Source: Rhinopithecus roxellana
Lineage: Eukaryota > Chordata > Mammalia > Primates > Cercopithecidae
Direction of reading: 5' to 3'
NCBI RefSeq assembly: GCF_007565055.1
Contig: NC_044566.1
Coordinates: 64,293,315 to 64,357,314 of the forward strand
Length of the DNA: 64,000 nucleotides
Part shown: positions 57,309 to 64,000 of the stretch, in pieces
Layout: each line of letters opens with the position of its first letter
Numbering within the stretch: the first letter of the stretch is position 1
Notes under the pieces: model-generated
What the model saw: the letters and a program-made list of their open reading frames with translations, nothing else
What the model was told of the DNA's origin: nothing
The model's database searches: none
Translations under genes and position numbers: made by a program

Positions 57309-58750
57309 TGCATTTCCCAGTTGTTAGATTAAAAAATAGACAGCATGAGAGGGATGAGGCAACCTGTGCTCAGCTGTCAATGCCCAGTCGCCAGCATTTC
57401 CCAGCACAAAGATTCTGATCTTAAACGCAACCATTTGAAACCCCCGTAGGCCTCACGTGAGACACAATGAGCACACATGGCACAATGGAGCTCTGCTCTC
57501 CTAAAGCCTCAAAACAAAGGCCTAATTCTATGCCTGTCTTAATTTTCACTGAAGTTAGTTCCACGGAGACCCCGGGCCGCTAGGGGTTATTGGTGTAAGG
57601 TACTTTCATATTTTAAACAGAGGATATCGGCGTTTGTTTTTCTTTCTCTGAGGACGAGAGAGAAAGGCCGGGCTCCACAGAGGACACAGAGAAGGTTTGG
57701 GTGTCCTCATGGGGTTCCTTTTGCCAATTTCCCCCACATTAAAGGTGAACATTGGTTCTTTTATTTGCTTTGGAAGTTTTAATCTCTAACAGTGGACAAA
57801 GTTACCAGTGCCTTAAACTCTGTTACACTTTTTGTTAAGTGAAAACTTTTTAGTATGATAGATTATTTTGATGTAAAGATGTTCTGGATACCATTATATG
57901 TTCCCCTGTTTCAGAGACTCAGATTGTGATATGTAAATGGTATGTCATTAGCTACTATGATTTAATTTGAAATATGGCCTTTTGGTTATGAATACTTCGC
58001 AGTGCAGCTGAGAGGCTGTCTGTTGCATTCATTGTGGTCATAGCACCTAACAACATTGCAGCCTCAATCGAGTGAGACAGACTAGAAGTTCTTAGTGATG
58101 GCTTATGATAGCAAATGGCCTCATGTCAAATATTTAGATGTAATTTTGTGTAAGAAACACAGACTGGATGTACCACCAACTACTACCTGTAATGACAGAC
58201 CTGTCCAACACATCTCCCTTTTCCATGACTGTGGTGAATGGCAGCCAGCATCAGAAGGAACGCTGATTTAAAGGGGTCTCTTGGGAATTTTATTGACACA
58301 GTACCATTTAATGGGGAGGACAAAATGGGGCAGGGGAGGGAGGAGTTTCTGTTGTTAAAAAACAGATTTGGAAAGACTGGACTCTAAATTCTGTTGATTA
58401 AAGATGAGCTTTGTCTACTTGAAAAGTTTGTTTGCTTACCCCTTCAGCCTCCAATTTTTTAAGTGAAAATATAACTAGTAACGTGAAAAGAATAGAAGCT
58501 AAGGTTTAGATAAATATTGAGCAGATTTATAGGAAGATTGAACCTGAATATTGCCATTATGCTTGACATGGTTTCCAAAAAATGGTACTCCACATACTTC
58601 AGTGAGGGTAAGTATTTTCCTGTTGTCAAGAATAGCATTGTAAAAGCATTTTGTAATAATAAAGAATAGCTTTAATGATATGCTTGTAACTAAAATAATT
58701 TTGTAATGTATCAAATACATTTAAAACATTAAAATATAATCTCTATAATA
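57309..58750 (+). other. GJB2: GJB2 3'UTR
   Basis: A long AT-rich tail of about 1.4 kb, typical of this gene. It holds AATAAA at 58658-58663 and ATTAAA at 58728-58733. Either could set the end, giving cleavage near 58680 or 58750. No repeats lie inside. Confidence 0.8.
58658..58733 (+). terminator. GJB2: GJB2 polyadenylation signals, AATAAA and ATTAAA
   Basis: Two hexamers 70 bases apart (58658-58663 and 58728-58733) near the expected transcript end. Which one is used cannot be decided from the sequence. Confidence 0.65.
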
Positions 58751-59107
58751 ATTTAAAATCTAATACAGTTTTAATAGAACAGCAAATTTTAATTTCATCT
58801 ATCACTATTTTTATAGAAGTACATTAATGTTTTATATTTCATAACACAAATGGGTAAGTTGCCAGGGTGTCTGCCCCCATTCTGCCTCAGTTACGGAAAA
58901 ACTTCTGTCACCAGAAAGATTGGTGGGGAAGGAAGGGAGGCAGATGATTTCTACCCAACCCTATGCCCACCTCTACCGGGTTTTTGAGGCATATCAGTCT
59001 ACGGACAATGTGGCATGTGGACTGGAAACATACCTTGGGGAACGTTGAGTTGGGTGGATGTGACCCATTTAGCTCCTGGATGAATCGCAGAAATAGACCT
59101 TCAAAAT

Positions 59108-59360
59108 GTCACTCATAGCACGACCTCGGCTCACTGCAACCTCTGCCTCCCAAGCTCAAGTGACCCTCCCACCCTAGCGTCCCAAGTAGCTGGGACCACA
59201 GGAGTGTGCCACCACGCTCCACTAATTTTTTCATTTTTTGTAGAAACAAGGTCTCACTATATTGCCCAGTCTTGTCTCGAACTCCTGCACTCAAGGGATC
59301 CCCCTGCCTCAGCCTCCCAAAGTGCAAGGATTACAGACGTGGGCCACCGCACCTGGCCTG
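59108..59360 (-). mobile_element. Old Alu (AluJ-like), 3' part missing
   Basis: The inverted body begins within the right arm ('gcacgacctcggctcactgcaacc') and ends 'ccaccgcacctggcc'. Wording such as 'gtagaaacaaggtctcactatattgcccagtc' is J-type. Confidence 0.85.
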
Positions 59361-59720
59361 AAACTGCTTTTTATTCTTCAGTGCCCACTTCCATGGGAAA
59401 TAAGCCCGCTAGGTCAGCCTGCCCCATGAGAGTGACTGCCTGCTGCCCCCACCAGCTTGCCCGGCCCTCATGAGCCTCTCCCAGAGACCCCACCAACGGT
59501 TCTATTCTTTCATGGTACAAGCTTTCCATCCAAGGATTTCAAAGCATTTCCCACACCAATAATTAGAAGCATTTTCATAGAGGACCATACACTTTTAAAA
59601 TGGATTTCAAATAACAAAAACCAATCAACTATCACCCAGGTAACAGAAAATGGGAAATGGTTTCTACCTGACTTCCAAAATGCTCTGCACATAGACTGTG
59701 AAAATAGGACTTTTTAAGCA

Positions 59721-60022
59721 GGCTGCAGAGGCTTACACCTATAATCCCAACACTTTGGGAGGCTGAGACAAGAGGATCACTTCAGCCCAGGAGTTCAAAA
59801 CCAGCCTGGGCAATATAGGGAGACCTTGTTTCTACAAAAAATAAAAATGTTAGCCAGGCAGGTGTGATGACATGCGCCTGGAGTCTCAGCTACTTAGGAG
59901 GCTGAGGTGGGAAGATTATTTGAACCTAGCAGGTCCATGCTGCAGTGAGCTGTGCTGTGCCACTGCACTCCAGCCTAGGCGACAGCAAGATCCTGTCTCA
60001 AACAACAACAACATCAAAAAAC
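59721..60022 (+). mobile_element. Old Alu (AluJ-like)
   Basis: It starts ggctgcagaggcttacacctataatccc and ends in a (caa)n tail. The flanks aggacttttta and agaactttta form a likely target duplication. Confidence 0.88.
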
Positions 60023-60544
60023 ACAGAACTTTTAAAATAAGTACATTCACTCCTACGAGCTATGTAGATTATTACTCTCAAGCTATTAAAAGACCAAGCC
60101 AAAATAATTACGGGCTGCTCTCGACCACTTGCAGGAATGGACAGAGAGGTCTGGTCACATTCCTGGAAATTAGAGCTCAAGCTCTGAAAATGATCATCCT
60201 GACTGTATCTCAAAGCATCAGTCTGCACTTTGTACCGAGCAAGAAAAAGCCTTGTGGAAGCGGCCTCCCACCCAGCCGAGCCCTCGGCGTGGACAAGCTC
60301 TGCTTTTTATGAGCAGCAGGTACAGCATCGCTGCTCCCTCCGCCTGCGTGAGATTCACGAACAAACTGGGAAATGTGGTCTCAAGCAACCTTCCAGAAGG
60401 GGCATCAAAAGACAGTCACAGCTGGGTGAGCAGGTCAGGCCCACTTGGGAGGCCCCAAGGAGTATGCTGCAGGGGTGGGGCCTGAGCCACCCCCTTGGGT
60501 TGGTCTCTGACAACTAGAGAGCATCTGAGAGGTGGGTAAAAGCT

Positions 60545-60680
60545 CACTCACTCACCCTGGCCTCAGTGTCCTCATCTTAAAACGGGTTTCCTGAATCTTT
60601 CCCAAGTTCGTGGCAATGAAATAAGATAATGTATGCAAACATTCTCCACATAGTAAAGCACTAACTAACATGTGACTGTC
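60545..60680 (-). repeat. MIR-like ancient SINE
   Basis: 'ctggcctcagtgtcctcatcttaaaacgggtttcc', then 'gcaatgaaataagataatgtatgcaaac' and 'cacatagtaaagcactaactaac' follow the inverted MIR order closely. Confidence 0.65.
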
Positions 60681-60989
60681 ATCTGTTTTCCACTAGACAG
60701 ATCCCAAGCTGGAAGGGTGACGGAAGGTATTTCAGATACAAGTGACTCAAGCAAAGCTTGATAAACTGGGGGCTGGAAAAAAATGCACATTTACACAAAG
60801 CCTGGAGTAACTGCAGCACGGGCAGATGAGTCTAGCGACATAAGCCAGGGAGAGGAATGGCTGGGGGCAGATACAGCAGCAAAAAAGGATAAGGTGGTGA
60901 CAGCTATGCGACTCTGCAGTTAAAGAAAGGTCAACAGAGTAACGAAGAAGACCATTGACTCATCCGGTCTGGGTCTCTGCACTTTCCAC

Positions 60990-61170
60990 ACATCTCACCA
61001 AACGCTTTTCCCGTGTTACCTCATTTGCACCTCACAGCAGTGCTCGGAAGTCCTAGGCTGTCAGAGTGCTTTTCCCACTGAGGGCAGCAGGAAGGCGCTG
61101 CTCAGAGAGGTAACAGATCATGCGCAGAGGCCAACAGCAGCTGGTCCTACCACACAGAGCATGTGGACTG
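60990..61170 (+). repeat. MIR-like ancient SINE
   Basis: 'acgcttttcccgtgttacctcatttgcacctcacagcagtgctcgg' and 'gctgctcagagaggtaacagatcatgcgcagaggccaacagcagc' fit a sense MIR. Confidence 0.5.
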
Positions 61171-62119
61171 CACTTCTACAGTTCTCTAGTGCATTTGATC
61201 CCTGAAGCCAGTCACGGGCACAGCAGGAACACCCCAACTGCCCCAGTGTTCACAGGGTCCAGGGGCAACCCCAACTTGGTGAGACGCTGTTCCATTTCTG
61301 CACATGGCTAACGATTCGTTTTCCCAGGCAATATTCACTGAGTGCCACGAACTGTTAGGGGCTGGGGCCATAGCTGGGAACAAAACCAAACCTCAGGCTT
61401 CATATTGAAGGCGGCCGACTCTCAACAGATCCCTGTAGGTGGTACCTACTGCAGGTAATTTAAATGGAGGAAAATAAGACATCATGAGGGAAACGGGAAA
61501 TTGCAATGTAACTAACATGGGGTGGTCAGGGAGGGCCTCTTCTAAGAGATCCGGAGGACACAGGGCAGCAAACACACGGGTCTCTTAGGGAAGCATCCCA
61601 GTGAGAGGGAAAGGCCAGGATGCCAGACAGTCAGGGTGAGAAAGGGGGAGATGGGGCCAAGGAGGGCGTGGCTGGGACAGACACGCAGGCCGCTGTGAGG
61701 ATTCATGGTTTTCAGATGGAATTCTAGCATCTGAGCTCCAGCATTTGTTCTGCCCTCTGGTGGACCCCAAGTCAGTCTATTTTCCACTTGAGAAAGCTTC
61801 AAATAGCTGAGAACAACAGGTCCCAGTTCCGACTTTATCCTCCTGCTCCACAGCCCCACATTCCTGCACACATTCAGCATTAAGCAACGACTGCATACCG
61901 CCCCACTAGATACAGGCTGCCTTCAACTTCCCTAAGAAAACACATGCTCTGACAGTCAAGCAGCAGTAACTGTGCTGGGAGCCTCCATCAGGCAGGAACA
62001 ATATTCCAGTCCACAGTGTCCTCCTAGAAGGCAGATGGTCCCCTGTCCTCAGTGCAGCCCCCGACATGGCTGAGCCATGGGACCACTGTTCTGGACACCA
62101 CATTATCGCTCAAGTGACT
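61171..62119. other. Intergenic sequence past GJB2
   Basis: A possible MIR/L2 remnant at 61320-61390 ('caatattcactgagtgccacgaactgttaggggctggggcc'). No gene is recognised. Confidence 0.35.
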
Positions 62120-62880
62120 TAGCTTTTTAACAGCCCTATCACTTTTGCTCATTTCAAAATGAAAAGGCAACCAATGTGATTTTTGTAATTATGGAGTATA
62201 TAAATACATTTTCACTTACATAATACAGGAGTATATGAAAGCAAAAGTGAGTCTCATTTCACTCCCGTGCTTGGAAGTTTCAGTGTTGACATCTGAATTA
62301 CGTCCTTCCAGTCTTTTCCCCTGTGAAACTGAATATGTTAATACTTACATACATAGACACACAACACATACATGACCATGTTGGTTTGCATTTCTTACAT
62401 CATTTTTTCTATAATAGTTTCCCATTTAGTAATACGTCTTAGAAATCCTTCCAGGTCTGGCCGGGTGTGGTGACTCACGCCTGTAATCCCAGCATTTTGG
62501 GAGGCCAAGGCGGGTGGATCACTTGAGGTCAGGAGTTCGAGACCAGCCTGGCCAACATGGGGAAACCCTGTCTCCACTGAAAAAAAAATAAGCTAGCTGG
62601 GCATGGTAGCGCATGCCTGTGGTCCCAGCTACTTGGGAGACTGAGGCAGGAGAATCTCTCGAATCCAAGAGGTGGAGGTTACAGTGAGCCAAGACCGCAC
62701 CACTGCACTCCAGCCTGAGCAACAGAGGGAGACTCCATCTCCAAAAAAAACAAAACAAACAAAAAACCCACAAACAAAAACAAAAAGGAAATCCTTTCAT
62801 GTCAGCATGTATAGATATTTGTTCTTTTAACAATGTGCAATGTCCCATCGAATGTTACTGAACCATCTCCTTGTTAAGAG
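62120..62880 (-). mobile_element. Old L1 3' fragment, antisense, split by an Alu
   Basis: Text on both sides of the Alu ('ttcccatttagtaatacgtcttagaaatcc' and 'atgtcagcatgtatagatatttgttc...', 'actgaaccatctccttg') follows a reverse L1M 3' end. It is decayed. Confidence 0.55.
62460..62785 (+). mobile_element. Alu element, S-like
   Basis: Full sense Alu with a (caaa)n tail. The flanks gaaatccttccaggtct and gaaatcctttcatgtca are similar and probably the diverged target duplication. Confidence 0.88.
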
Positions 62881-62934
62881 ATAGTAGCATTGTCTCCCAT
62901 TTTTCACAAAGTCTACCCTTCCTGCCCATATTTT

Positions 62935-63140
62935 CCTAATCTAAATTCAGGGCTTTGCATTTTCCCTGTTACATTTCATCTTGCTGGTTTGGGCTCAACC
63001 TTCTGGTGCATCCAGATCTTTTTGAAGCCTGTCTTCAGTTTATTAGCAGTTCATTCCAAGTTTATGTCATCTGTCAGTTTAATGAGCGTGCTTTCTCTAC
63101 GGTCATTTAAGCCAGTAAAAATGCTGAATAAGGAATGCCA
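62935..63140. repeat. Possible CR1/L3-type ancient LINE remnant
   Basis: 'cattttccctgttacatttcatcttgctggttt', 'catccagatctttttgaagcctg', 'ttatgtcatctgtcagtttaatgagcgtgctttct' and 'gccagtaaaaatgctgaataagg' follow a conserved order seen in very old LINE remnants of amniotes. The family name is tentative. Confidence 0.4.
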
Positions 63141-64000
63141 CCAACAATTTCCTTCTAGCTTAACATCAGTTCATTTAACAACATGATTCAAGTTTGGAGT
63201 TTTAAGGATAGATGTACTTAGCCACATCTCATTCACAAGTTTCCATTTCATAGTAGAGATATTTATGGAAGGCTGTCAAGTGTTTTTGCAAAAATATCTA
63301 AGCATATCCACCATTTGATTAGCCATTTCAAAAACACATTTATGGAGATCTTCATTTGGACAGAGCATTATTCCAGGCCTCTGAAGAACCAAAGATGATT
63401 TTGAAAGGAGGTCACAGTGCAGACGGCAGGTGTGTTTATAAGGTGGTTACTTCACAAAACAGGATGTGGCAAGCTGGACCTGATAGACACATCAAAGCCT
63501 CTGAACAGAGTTCATGGCATGACATTGTTTCTTTTGGGGGTCTTCAGGAACAATTTCACGAAAGCTAAATCATGAAAGATAGCAGGCTTTTCCCAGAAAA
63601 AAAAAAAAAAACAAGACTAGTGATTAGTTTGGTGTTTTCGGTTTCTTTGAGAAGCGAAATAACTTATCAAGGACTCTTTTTGCCACTTGATGTTCTAACC
63701 GGTTGATGGGTCACTCAGAAGCCGTTTCTGCAAACTAGAACCTGCAGGGATGTGCAAAGCCTCTCTCTGCTGCCATCTGCTGTCTTACAAGAGGTCACTG
63801 CGAGAGGTTGAATCCGCCAGTGCCTTGGGGATTCCCACGGCAGGGCAGGGGCGCCAGCCTGTGTTCATAACCACCTGAACGGCCACATGGACCCTCCACA
63901 AAAGTGTCACTGTTCCCATTGCTCTGGAGTTTGTATTCCCAGTGTGTAGTCTTTGTTAGGGCACTCATAAAAAGTTAAAAACAAAAATTCACAGCAGCAT
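63141..64000. other. Intergenic sequence at the window end
   Basis: An A14 run is near 63598. No gene or repeat family is recognised. The GJA3 gene expected further on is not reached. Confidence 0.35.

Noticed and set aside
58760..64000. Search for GJA3, the next connexin in human order
   Set aside because: No further MDWG- or MGDW-type start or loop cysteine pattern is present. In human it is further away than this window reaches.
1..64000. Search for CRISPR arrays, operons, phage or bacterial mobile genes
   Set aside because: The window is primate chromosomal DNA throughout. The repeats are SINE, LINE, LTR and microsatellite types, with no spaced direct-repeat array.

Overview
This is primate nuclear DNA, most likely from an Old World monkey (cercopithecid). 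It carries two neighbouring connexin genes on the + strand: GJB6 (connexin 30, CDS 33591-34376) and GJB2 (connexin 26, CDS 56628-57308). This is the DFNB1 deafness locus, human 13q12 (minus strand there). Both coding exons are intact, with all six extracellular-loop cysteines in each protein. The monkey assignment rests on the young Alu copies. They share 'gctcaagcctgtaat', 'ggcgtaaacccggg' and 'gatcYggccactgc' in place of the usual human AluY bases, a pattern I associate with cercopithecid AluY subfamilies.

Layout: 1-24.6 kb is intergenic DNA on the far side of GJB6. It holds many Alus, MaLR elements (an MST LTR and a partial provirus at 20.0-22.3 kb), an old L1 at 13.4-14.8 kb, a degenerate GGTGCT-type tandem repeat and several CA/TG arrays. 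The GJB6 CpG island, promoter and exon 1 lie at about 24.7-25.7 kb. An intron of about 8.3 kb leads to the coding exon (33576 to about 35105). The GJB6-GJB2 spacer (35.1-52.4 kb) contains a layered block of old L1 pieces, nested LTRs (36.7-43.2 kb) and many Alus, followed by several kb with few recognisable repeats. The GJB2 CpG island, promoter and exon 1 are at about 52.4-53.8 kb, the 3167-bp intron at 53439-56605, and the coding exon with its long 3'UTR at 56606 to about 58750. The last 5 kb is intergenic DNA toward where GJA3 lies in human; GJA3 itself is not in the window.

The two genes look like a tandem duplication that kept its structure: a short noncoding first exon behind a TTAAAA box in a GC-rich promoter, one intron, then the whole protein in one exon. 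Cx26 and Cx30 agree at 168 of the first 216 residues by my hand count. In the cochlea and epidermis they are known to co-assemble into mixed gap junctions.

No other protein gene could be supported; the remaining open frames are Alu-, CpG- or chance-derived. I found no new coding system. The most interesting observations are the paired promoter cores, connexin substitutions at notable positions, a spacer that seems shorter than in human, a GGGGCC-type repeat beside GJB6 exon 1, and several retrotransposition signatures (a three-arm Alu within one target-site duplication, tandem Alus at one target, and an apparent twin-primed L1 inversion).
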